Part shown: piece by piece, positions 54,605 through 63,000 of the stretch
How positions within the stretch are numbered: the first letter of the stretch is position 1
Layout: each line of letters begins with the position of its first letter
Source of the DNA: Aequorivita xiaoshiensis
GTDB taxonomy: Bacteria > Bacteroidota > Bacteroidia > Flavobacteriales > Flavobacteriaceae
Length of the DNA: 64,000 nt
Direction of reading: 5' to 3'
Assembly: GCF_022008395.1 (NCBI RefSeq)
Contig: NZ_JAIRBB010000002.1
Span: 124,001 to 188,000 of the forward strand
The notes under the pieces: model-generated
Seen by the model: only the letters and a program-made list of their open reading frames with translations
What the model was told of the DNA's origin: nothing
The model's database searches: none
Program-made: the position numbers and the translations under genes

Positions 54605-54883
54605 ATGGCATTAACAAATAACGATATAATGAAAAAATTGCGCGTAGCGCATAAACTAAGAGATGAAGATATCGTAAAAATCTGTGCATTAGTAGACTTC
54701 AAAGTAAGTAAAAGCGAACTTGGTGCAATATTTAGAAATGAAAACCACGAAAAGTATATGGAATGTGGTGATCAGTTTCTTCGTAATTTTTTAAATGGTT
54801 TGGTAATTCATTTACGTGGACCAATGCCTGAAAAGAAAAGACCACTAGCAAAACCTAGCGCTCAATCTAAGCCAAACCGTTAG
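54605..54883 (+). CDS. DUF1456 (YehS-like) protein, single repeat
   Basis: 92 residues. It contains one copy of the DUF1456 repeat (NNDIMKKLRVAHKLRDEDIVKICALVDF and LGAIFRNENHEKYMECGDQFLRNFLNGLVIHL). E. coli YehS has two tandem repeats in about 155 residues, so this is a half-size version, possibly a dimer that rebuilds the pair. A basic Pro-rich tail ends the protein. The function is unknown. Confidence 0.85.
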   Translation: MALTNNDIMKKLRVAHKLRDEDIVKICALVDFKVSKSELGAIFRNENHEKYMECGDQFLRNFLNGLVIHLRGPMPEKKRPLAKPSAQSKPNR

Positions 54884-54981
54884 AAAATATTTTTTAAAAT
54901 CTTTTCTTTTGTTGAAGATTTCATAGTTAAAACACTGAAATTCTTTAACATAGAATTAACCGTGAAGGATTTCATAAATCA

Positions 54982-55012
54982 TTGTGTCTGAGTATTAATA
55001 AAATTATATTTG
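54982..55012 (+). promoter_or_regulatory. Promoter of the VTT gene
   Basis: TTG (54982-54984) and TATATTTG (55005-55012) are separated by 20 bases, a full match. The in-frame TTG at 55010 is part of the box. Confidence 0.65.
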
Positions 55013-55081
55013 CAATGTCTTATACCGGTATCGGTTGTTGACTATTCTAAAGATAAAAACATTGAATTTTCACTACACATA

Positions 55082-55696
55082 ATGAATACAGTAAAAAAAT
55101 CTGAAACTAATAAACTAAAGAGAGTACACCTGTATTATAAATACACAGGTTTCTATTCCTTTGTAGGGCAAAGTCTTAAAAAAGCTTTTATTCCGATAGT
55201 TTTAATTATTGCTGCATTATTTGCCGTAGATAGATATTTAGTAGATTTCAGTGACCTTTTTACTTACGTTACTGAAACTTATGCGCCAATAAATATTTTG
55301 TTGGTCTTCTTGGCTTCAGAATCTTTACTTGGACTTGTGCCACCAGAAATTTTTATCGCTTGGAGTGATAAAATGCCCCAGCCAATACTTTACCTAACCT
55401 TGTTGGCTGCATTATCGTACATAGGAGGTATTATTTCATATTTTATTGGCAGATGGATTTTCACGCTTCCTAGAGTTTATGAATATATGGAAGGAAAAAT
55501 GAAGAAGCATTTAAAGCAGATCCGTACATGGGGAGGCTTCCTTATAGTTGTTGGTGCTTTGTTGCCTATTCCGTATTCTATGACTAGTATGGCTGCAGGA
55601 ATGATTCATTATAGCTTTAGGAACTATCTTCTTTTTGGCTTACTTCGTTTTGTAAGATTTTATCTTTATGCTTTAGCTATTTTCAATTTGCTTTAG
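55082..55696 (+). CDS. VTT-domain (YqaA/DedA-like) membrane protein
   Basis: 204 residues from the ATG at 55082. The 24 upstream codons begin in the promoter box and lack conservation. Four to five membrane helices are seen. FLASESLLGLVPPEIFIAW and the C-terminal GALLPIPYSMTSMAAGMIHYSFRNYLLFGLLRFVRF match the VTT (SNARE-associated) pattern. Such proteins act in membrane lipid homeostasis, possibly as lipid scramblases or undecaprenyl-phosphate carriers. It converges with the YoaK gene. Confidence 0.82.
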   Translation: MNTVKKSETNKLKRVHLYYKYTGFYSFVGQSLKKAFIPIVLIIAALFAVDRYLVDFSDLFTYVTETYAPINILLVFLASESLLGLVPPEIFIAWSDKMPQPILYLTLLAALSYIGGIISYFIGRWIFTLPRVYEYMEGKMKKHLKQIRTWGGFLIVVGALLPIPYSMTSMAAGMIHYSFRNYLLFGLLRFVRFYLYALAIFNLL

Positions 55697-55775
55697 TAAA
55701 AATCGCGCTTTTAGTATTTCTACAATTTCTGAGGTTTAGAGTTAATTCTGATCTTTATCCATATAAGTTGTAGTA

Positions 55776-56522
55776 TTAATTATTCCGAATCTTTTTCTGA
55801 TTAAACTTCCTTTTGGTTTTAATTAAGCTAAATCTTAAGTCGTCATAAAACAAACTCACTATTAGGATAACAGCTCCAATTATTAAATTGTTAGTCTTAA
55901 ACCCTAAAGTTGAATAACAAAAACCACCAAGTAAACCTCCCATAAAGAAAAATGAGATTATTACCATTCTAAGCTTTATATTCGATTTTACTTTTTGAAT
56001 GTCGGGGTGCATTTTTGGAAAAAATAGATGAGCCAATTCAATTCCCAAATCAGTAAAAAGCCCTGTAAGGTGCGTAGTACGCACAATTTCGTTTGAAATT
56101 TTAGTCACAAAAGCATTTTGCATACCCATTGCAAACAGTAATAAGCAAGCTATAGTATTTGGATGTTGTATTTCGGTAGAATGAGCCAAGATGGCTGCTG
56201 TAATAAGAATTATGGCCTCTGATAGCGTAGGTAACACAAAAACATTTATTCTTTTGGTTTCTCTAAATTTTAAAATAAGAATACTAGAACAAAAAGATCC
56301 TAGAAGAAACGAAAGGATAAACAGCAAATAGATAGTTCCCTTCCAAAATTTTAAATTTTCTAATTCATATATAAATTGGGCGAAATGACCGGTTACGTTA
56401 GTTGTAAGCTCTTGAATGGCAAGAAAACCAGTAACGTTAACAATACCAGCAACAAATGATAAAACAGTTGCAATTTGTAGATTGTGTTTTAAAGTTCTGC
56501 TTTTGCCTTGATGCCTAAACAT
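55776..56522 (-). CDS. YoaK-family (DUF1275) membrane protein
   Basis: 248 residues with about six membrane helices. FVAGIVNVTGFLAIQELTTNVTGHFAQF near 20-47 and AMGMQNAFVTKISNEIVRTTHLTGLFTDLGIELAHL near 131-166 are family patterns. The function is unknown. It is transcribed toward the VTT gene, with no clear terminator between them. Confidence 0.88.
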   Translation of the reverse strand: MFRHQGKSRTLKHNLQIATVLSFVAGIVNVTGFLAIQELTTNVTGHFAQFIYELENLKFWKGTIYLLFILSFLLGSFCSSILILKFRETKRINVFVLPTLSEAIILITAAILAHSTEIQHPNTIACLLLFAMGMQNAFVTKISNEIVRTTHLTGLFTDLGIELAHLFFPKMHPDIQKVKSNIKLRMVIISFFFMGGLLGGFCYSTLGFKTNNLIIGAVILIVSLFYDDLRFSLIKTKRKFNQKKIRNN

Positions 56523-56633
56523 TATATTTTATTTTAAACTTTAAAGTAAGCATTAGAGGAATTAAGTGAACAACTGTGAATAAAACAAATTTAACGTTTT
56601 TGTTAACATGGAAACTTCGAAATGATACTCAAT

Positions 56634-58583
56634 TTATGACCATTCCATTTTTTGTAGTCGTATCGCATTTAAAATGGCTAGAAAAGCTACACCCACATCA
56701 GCAAATACGGCTTCCCACATTGTAGCTATTCCTCCTGCACCCAGAATTAAAACAATTAATTTTACGCCAAAAGCCAAAGCTATATTCTGCCAAACAATAT
56801 GTCGGGTTGAACGCCCTATTTTAATCGCTTGGGCAATTTTAGAAGGTTGGTCTGTTTGAATAATTACATCTGCAGTTTCTATAGCAACATCACTTCCTAA
56901 GCCCCCCATGGCAATTCCAACATCACTTGTTGCGATAACAGGTGCGTCATTTATGCCATCACCAACAAAGGCAACTTTAGTGCCTGGGATTCTTTTTAAC
57001 CTTTCAACCTCATCCAATTTATCTTCTGGCAACAATCCACCTTTAGCTTGATTTAATTTTAACTCTAGACCAACTCGTTCAGTAATTGAAGCTTTATCAC
57101 CCGAAAGCATAATAATATTCTTAATTCCAACTTTTCTCAAATTTGTAATGGCTTCTCGAGCGTCAACTTTTAATTGGTCTGAAACTATTACATATCCCGC
57201 AAACACTTTATCTATAGCAATCATAACAATAGATTCTACAATGGGTTCAGTTTCTTGAGGAACTTCAATATTATTCGAAATCATCAAAGATTTATTTCCA
57301 ACGAGTATAGTTTTACCATTAACATTTCCCTTTAACCCCATACCTGCTATTTCAGAAACATTATGTGCTTGATAAACATTTTTTTTATGCTCGTACTCCA
57401 TAATAGCTCTTGCTATGGGATGCGTAGACTGTGCTTCAATTGCAAGGAGATACTGCATCAATTCTTCTTCAGAAAACGCTATAGCCTTAATTGCACTAAC
57501 TTTAAAAACTCCTTTAGTCAGGGTACCGGTCTTATCCATAGCTACAGTGTTTATCTTGGTAATCGCATCAAGAAATGAAGCTCCTTTAAATAGTATCCCA
57601 TTTCGTGAAGCCGCTCCTAGGCCTCCAAAATACCCTAGAGGAATAGAAATCACTAAAGCACATGGGCATGAAATTACTAGAAATATTAAAGCTCTATATA
57701 ACCAATTTTCAAACACATAATTGTCCACAAAAAAGTAGGGTAAAAGCGTAACGCCTATAGCTAAAAAAACAACGATAGGAGTATAGATTCTAGCGAATTT
57801 TCTAATGAAAAGTTCAGTTTTAGATTTACGAGAAGTGGCATTTTGAACTAAATCTAAAATTCTAGATATTGAACTGTCAGTAAATAATTTTGTGGATTCA
57901 ATTTCGATAACGCCCTCAAGGTTAATACTTCCTGCATAAACTTTATCTCCTTCTCTGATTGTATCAGGTTTGCTTTCACCGGTAAGTGCTGCCGTATTTA
58001 TTGAAGCCTTTTGAGAAACTAATTTACCATCTACGGGAATTTTTTCTCCCACGCGTATTTGAACTTTCTCACCGATTTCAACTTCTTCGGGGTCTATTGA
58101 GACAAATTTTCCATTTCGATTTACTAAAGCTTCATTAGGACGTACGTCCAAAAGAGCTTTTATATTGCCTCTTGCTTTTTCAACAGCCGAATGTTGGAAT
58201 AACTCTCCAACTGTATAAAAAAGCATTACAGCAACACCTTCTTCATAATGGCCAATGGCAAAAGCTCCGATGGTAGCAATTGTCATTAAAAAGAATTCTG
58301 TAAAAAAATCTCCTTTAATAATGTTGTCCCAACCTTGTTTCATTACTGGGAATCCCACTGGGATATAAGCTATTCCATACCATACTAACCGAATCCAATT
58401 TTTAAAGAAAGCGGTATCATAATAATCCATTACAATCCCCGAAATAAGCATAATAAAACTTATTGTGGCAGGTAAAAAAGTTTTAAAATTACTTTGGTGA
58501 TTCTCAGTATTTGCATTATGATTGTCACTGCAGCATCCTTCTTCACTTTCTAGTTTATTATGAGTTAATTCCTTTTTCTTCAT
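56634..58583 (-). CDS. Heavy-metal translocating P-type ATPase, CPC type (probable Zn/Cd/Pb)
   Basis: 649 residues. The CPC metal motif is at 306-308, the phosphorylated Asp350 is in DKTGTLT and TGES is near 201. HPIA and GDGINDAPV are also present. About seven to eight membrane helices fit a P1B pump. No N-terminal HMA domain is present; instead there is a short stretch with two adjacent cysteines and several His (EEGCCSDNHN). A Fur-family regulator gene lies just upstream on the same strand. The metal is inferred from the CPC motif and the neighbour; copper is less likely. Confidence 0.92.
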   Translation of the reverse strand: MKKKELTHNKLESEEGCCSDNHNANTENHQSNFKTFLPATISFIMLISGIVMDYYDTAFFKNWIRLVWYGIAYIPVGFPVMKQGWDNIIKGDFFTEFFLMTIATIGAFAIGHYEEGVAVMLFYTVGELFQHSAVEKARGNIKALLDVRPNEALVNRNGKFVSIDPEEVEIGEKVQIRVGEKIPVDGKLVSQKASINTAALTGESKPDTIREGDKVYAGSINLEGVIEIESTKLFTDSSISRILDLVQNATSRKSKTELFIRKFARIYTPIVVFLAIGVTLLPYFFVDNYVFENWLYRALIFLVISCPCALVISIPLGYFGGLGAASRNGILFKGASFLDAITKINTVAMDKTGTLTKGVFKVSAIKAIAFSEEELMQYLLAIEAQSTHPIARAIMEYEHKKNVYQAHNVSEIAGMGLKGNVNGKTILVGNKSLMISNNIEVPQETEPIVESIVMIAIDKVFAGYVIVSDQLKVDAREAITNLRKVGIKNIIMLSGDKASITERVGLELKLNQAKGGLLPEDKLDEVERLKRIPGTKVAFVGDGINDAPVIATSDVGIAMGGLGSDVAIETADVIIQTDQPSKIAQAIKIGRSTRHIVWQNIALAFGVKLIVLILGAGGIATMWEAVFADVGVAFLAILNAIRLQKMEWS

Positions 58584-58714
58584 TGCATATATTTATTTCC
58601 GATTTTGAAATACAAATTCATTTCGGCTATTATTAAAACCTAACAAATTCTATTACAAATAATCTGTTGTCTAAAGTGGCAATTTAGGAATATAAATCGT
58701 GCAACAGAAGTGCA

Positions 58715-59134
58715 TTATTCAGGACACTTTTCGCACCTACCTTTTATCACGAGGTTGGCATCTTCAGCAGTGTAACCATCAGGAAGATTGATATTTGGGA
58801 TTTTTCTATCGGTTAAGCAAACGGTTTCATCGCAAATATTGCAATAAAAGTGGAGGTGAAGATCAGTTTCTATTTGGCAATTACAACCTTGTTCGCATAA
58901 GGCATACTTTGTTGTGCCAGTGCCATCATCTATTTGATGAACAACCCCTTTGTCTTCAAAAGTTTTAATTGTTCGGTATAGCGTTGTTCTATCAGACTTA
59001 TCAAAATAATTTTCTAAATCGGTTAAGCTTTTAGCAGCTTCATTTTCTAAAAGAAAATTATAAACCAAAATACGCATAGCTGTTGGTCTAACGTTACTTT
59101 TTTGAAGTAATGATTCAATTTTTGCCGTTTTCAT
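58715..59134 (-). CDS. Fur-family metal regulator (Zur-like)
   Basis: 139 residues. A winged-helix DNA-binding domain (SDRTTLYRTIKTFEDKGVVHQI near 47-68) precedes a dimerisation domain with CxxC pairs (Cys98/Cys101, Cys134/Cys137) that form the structural zinc site. Regulatory His residues (DLHLHFYC near 91-98) are also visible. It lies upstream of the metal ATPase on the same strand, separated by 131 bases. Zinc sensing is inferred from that neighbour; Fur or PerR specificity cannot be excluded. Confidence 0.88.
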   Translation of the reverse strand: MKTAKIESLLQKSNVRPTAMRILVYNFLLENEAAKSLTDLENYFDKSDRTTLYRTIKTFEDKGVVHQIDDGTGTTKYALCEQGCNCQIETDLHLHFYCNICDETVCLTDRKIPNINLPDGYTAEDANLVIKGRCEKCPE

Positions 59135-59240
59135 TTTAAAAAAATCTTATAGTTTCTTGGCTGCTAAAAACTTATAAAAATAAGGAATTTGTTTGGTCTT
59201 TTAAGTTAAGCTGATCTAAAAGTTATAACTTATAAATTGG

Positions 59241-59248
59241 TATTTTTG
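59241..59248 (+). promoter_or_regulatory. -7 box of the second Crp/Fnr gene
   Basis: TATTTTTG, a full match. The ATG is 40 bases downstream. No clean -33 element is seen. Confidence 0.45.
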
Positions 59249-59288
59249 AAGTAAGTGAAATTACTATTCACATAAAATAAACTTTCGG

Positions 59289-59888
59289 ATGAACGAATTT
59301 AATTTTAAATCTTATTTGATAAACGCTGCAGCCATTTCTGAAGAACAAGCTACAGAATTATATGATAAACTTCAAAAGAAAAAGTATGAAAAAGGCTCCA
59401 TTCTTTTAAATAAAGGTGCCATTTGCAGTAACTCGTTTTTTGTGGAGAAAGGTTTACTACGCTCATATAGATTAGGAGACGACGGGAAGGAACATATTAT
59501 ACAATTTGCACCAGAGAATTGGTTTATTGTTGATAGAAGTAGTGTTTATTTCAATGATCCTTCCGATAGTATTATTGAAGCTGTTGAAGACACGGAAGTT
59601 GTACTATTAGAAGAAAACTTTTTTGCTAACGCTAATAAAATTAGTCCAGTGTTCGGACAGTTTAATGATAAGTTGTTGCACAATCATATCCGAAAAATGC
59701 AGAAACGGATTAATCTTTTATTAGGAGCGACTGCCGAAAGAAGATATCTGAGTTTTATTGAAATGTATCCAGATTTATTACTTCGTGTTCCACAATGGAT
59801 GATTGCTTCGTATTTGGGTATTACCCCAGAAAGTTTGAGTAGAGTTCGTAAAGATTTGGCAAAAAGAAATTTTAAACCTAGTACATAG
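59289..59888 (+). CDS. Crp/Fnr-family transcriptional regulator, second copy
   Basis: 199 residues. The beta-barrel domain includes ILLNKGAICSNSFFVEKGLLRSYRL. The C-terminal HTH is VPQWMIASYLGITPESLSRVRKDLAKRNF. As in the first copy (30743), no cAMP ligands or Fnr cysteines are seen. It diverges from the Fur-family and ATPase genes; a regulatory link to them is possible but unproved. Confidence 0.88.
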   Translation: MNEFNFKSYLINAAAISEEQATELYDKLQKKKYEKGSILLNKGAICSNSFFVEKGLLRSYRLGDDGKEHIIQFAPENWFIVDRSSVYFNDPSDSIIEAVEDTEVVLLEENFFANANKISPVFGQFNDKLLHNHIRKMQKRINLLLGATAERRYLSFIEMYPDLLLRVPQWMIASYLGITPESLSRVRKDLAKRNFKPST

Positions 59889-60039
59889 CGGCAGTCAAGA
59901 TTTTCGTACACAATATTCCATTTACTTCAAAAGTTTTTACAATTTCGAATTGATAAAAATTGTTTCATTTCACTATGCTAGATGTAATTTAAACTTATTG
60001 TTACTTACGTAAAATACTATGATTGATTTTTAATTTTCC

Positions 60040-60047
60040 TATTTTTG
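60040..60047 (+). promoter_or_regulatory. -7 box of tamB
   Basis: TATTTTTG, a full match, ends 19 bases before the TTG start at 60067. The in-frame TGA at 60046-60048 overlaps the box, which excludes any earlier start. Confidence 0.5.
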
Positions 60048-60066
60048 ATACCAACCATATACAGCA

Positions 60067-63000
60067 TTGAAAAAGAAAAAAGAAAAGAATAAAAAAAATA
60101 GGAAATACAGGGTTTTAAGAATTATAGGGAGAGTTTTCTTAGTTCTAATTCTACTGTTAATTCTTCTATTATTATTTATCAGAAGTCCTTGGGGGCAAGA
60201 TATTATAGTACAGCGTGCTGTTAAATATGTATCCAATAAAACCCATACCAAAGTTGATATTGAAAAGCTTTTTATAACTTTCGATGGCAATATTATGCTT
60301 CAAGGCGTTTATCTAGAGGATAAAAAAGGAGATACATTAATCTATTCAAAATCTTTAGAAGCAGATGTACCGTTTCTTCCTATTATTCGCGGTAATGGTA
60401 TAGGGGTTGAATATCTTAAATGGGAAGGGCTTCGCGCAAATGTTATCCGTAAAGATTCAATTGCAGGCTATAATTTTCAGTTCCTCATAGATGCCTTTGC
60501 CTCGTCTGATACTACAGTGGCTAAAAACGATACTGCGTCAGAACCTTTAAATTTAATTTTAGGGAATATCAGTATTAAAGATTTTAATGTAGTGTTTAAT
60601 GATAGTGTATCAGGTATAAATAGCCAATTCAAGTTAGGAGCCTTAAGCCTACAAATGAAAAAAACCGATTTAGAAAACATGGATTTTCGAGCTTCGGAAG
60701 CCTCAATTTCTAATACTCATATTAAATACATCCAATCACCTGTTCCGCCAACACCACCATCAGATTCTCCTTTACCATACATAGCCTTAGAGGAGCTTTC
60801 TCTGAAAAATGTTTTTGTAGATTATCAATCCTATGCCGATAGGATTGCTGCTAACCTTGAGTTATCTGATCTGTATTTAGAATTAGAAAAAGCAGATTTA
60901 AGTAATAATGAGATTGCTATTGGAGAATTCAGTTTGAATAATTCAATTATTGCTATTAACACCGAAACAGAAGTTAACGATATTACTCAAAAGACTGAGG
61001 AAATAAAGGAAGAAGTAAAATCTGATATTCAAAAATCTGAGTGGCCCGAATTTAAATTTGCGGTAAATAATTTTGATTTGAAAGGGAATAACATCAGTTA
61101 TTTTGTTGGTAAGCAAAAGGTGAAGAAGGGTCTTTTTAATTCCAATGCTATTGCGTTACAAGACCTTAATTTAAAAGCAAATGATGTATTTTTAAAGAAT
61201 AAAAAGGCAGGCTTACAACTCAAATCTTTAACCTTTCAGGAAGGTTCAGGTCTTAATCTAATTGAATTAGCCTTAGATTTAAATATTACTGATACTAAAT
61301 TAAACCTTGATAATTTAGGATTAGTGCTAAACAACAATAGGCTAAAAGGAAATGTACATCTAGACTATGTTTCTTTAGCAGATTTAATTGAAGTTCCAAA
61401 CAAAACTAAAGTAGCCTTAAACTTCCCTACATTTCAAGTAGATTTAAGAGAAGTATTTAAATTTCAACCAGAACTTCGGAAAAATCAGTATTTACAGACA
61501 GTGAGTAAAAAGTATATTTCAGGCAATGTACAAGCTTCAGGCTATTTGTCTGCAATAAACATCCCAGATATGACTGTAAATTGGGGAAATTCTACTCGAA
61601 TATCTGCTACTGGATTAATTGAGAATGTTTTAGAACCAGATAATTTGGAATTTGATATTCCTCATTTTGCATCAAATACTGAGCGCACCGATTTAATTCA
61701 ATTTGTAAGTGAAAAAGAATTGGGAGTAAGTCTACCAGAAAACATTTCACTTAATGGTAGTGCTAAGGGAAATTTAAAAGATGTTGAAGCTAAAGCTAAT
61801 CTAACTACCACACAGGGAGTTGCAACTGTAGATGGCCATTTTACAAACGATTCGAAAATTTCTTTTGATGCCGATGTTGATATAAAAGAGTATAAACTAA
61901 ACGAGCTTTTGCAAAATGATCAATTAGGAACCCTTAATTTAAACATAAAAACTAGTGGTTCGGGCACAGATTTAAACTCTCTTGACGCAAAATTGGAAGC
62001 TGTAATATCTAGTTTTCAGTTTAATAATTATGCGATAAAAGATTTAGCTATAAATGGTGATATTAAAGACGGAAAAGGGAATTTGGTGTCTGCTTATAAA
62101 GATGAAAATATCAACTTAGATTTTAATACTAAGGTAATTTTAGATTCTATAGCAACAAGTGCTAATGCACATCTCAAAATTATTGGTGCAAACTTGAAGT
62201 CGCTTGGGTTAATGGATCGAGATGTTAGGACAGCTTTTACCTTAGATGCCGATTTTGATATTACCAAAGATGGTCTCGATGTTATTTCAACCATTGGAGA
62301 TGGAGTAGTGGTATATGATAATAAAACGTACATACTAGGCGATGTATTGGCAACTGCTCACACTAGAAGCGATACCACTTCTGTGTGGGTTAATAATAAA
62401 ATTGTTCAACTTAGTTTAGAGAGTAATACTAATCCAGAGTTATTTAGCAAGGCTATTCAGCGACATGTTTCCAGTTATTTTTCTAGAGACATTATTATGG
62501 CTGATACCATAAGCAACCCTATAAAGCTTAATGTGAAAGGGAGAATAGCTGAAGCCCCTGTATTAAATGAAGTGTTTTTAGTGAATGTTAAAAAATTAGA
62601 TACAATTAAACTGTCGGTTGATTTTGACGAAGCAGCACGAAAATTAAAAGCAAATATTCAAGCACCAAACATTGTTTATGGAAGTAACCAGTTAGATAGT
62701 CTTTCACTCACAATGGATACAGATAAAGATAAATTTGTTTTTGATCTGGGCTTTAAAAATATAAAGGGTGGACCTTTAGATATTCCAAAGACAAATATTA
62801 CAGGAAACCAGCAAGATAATAAGATGAATCTAAGCTTCAAGTCGGTATATAAAGACAGTACGCTTATTAATATTCAATCTCAAATTACAGGTACTTCAGA
62901 GCAGCTTAGATTTCATGTAATTCCTGAACATTTAATACTCGATAGAAGTAAGTGGCTTACTCCTAAAGACAATGAGGTTCTTATTAGAAAAGATAATTTA

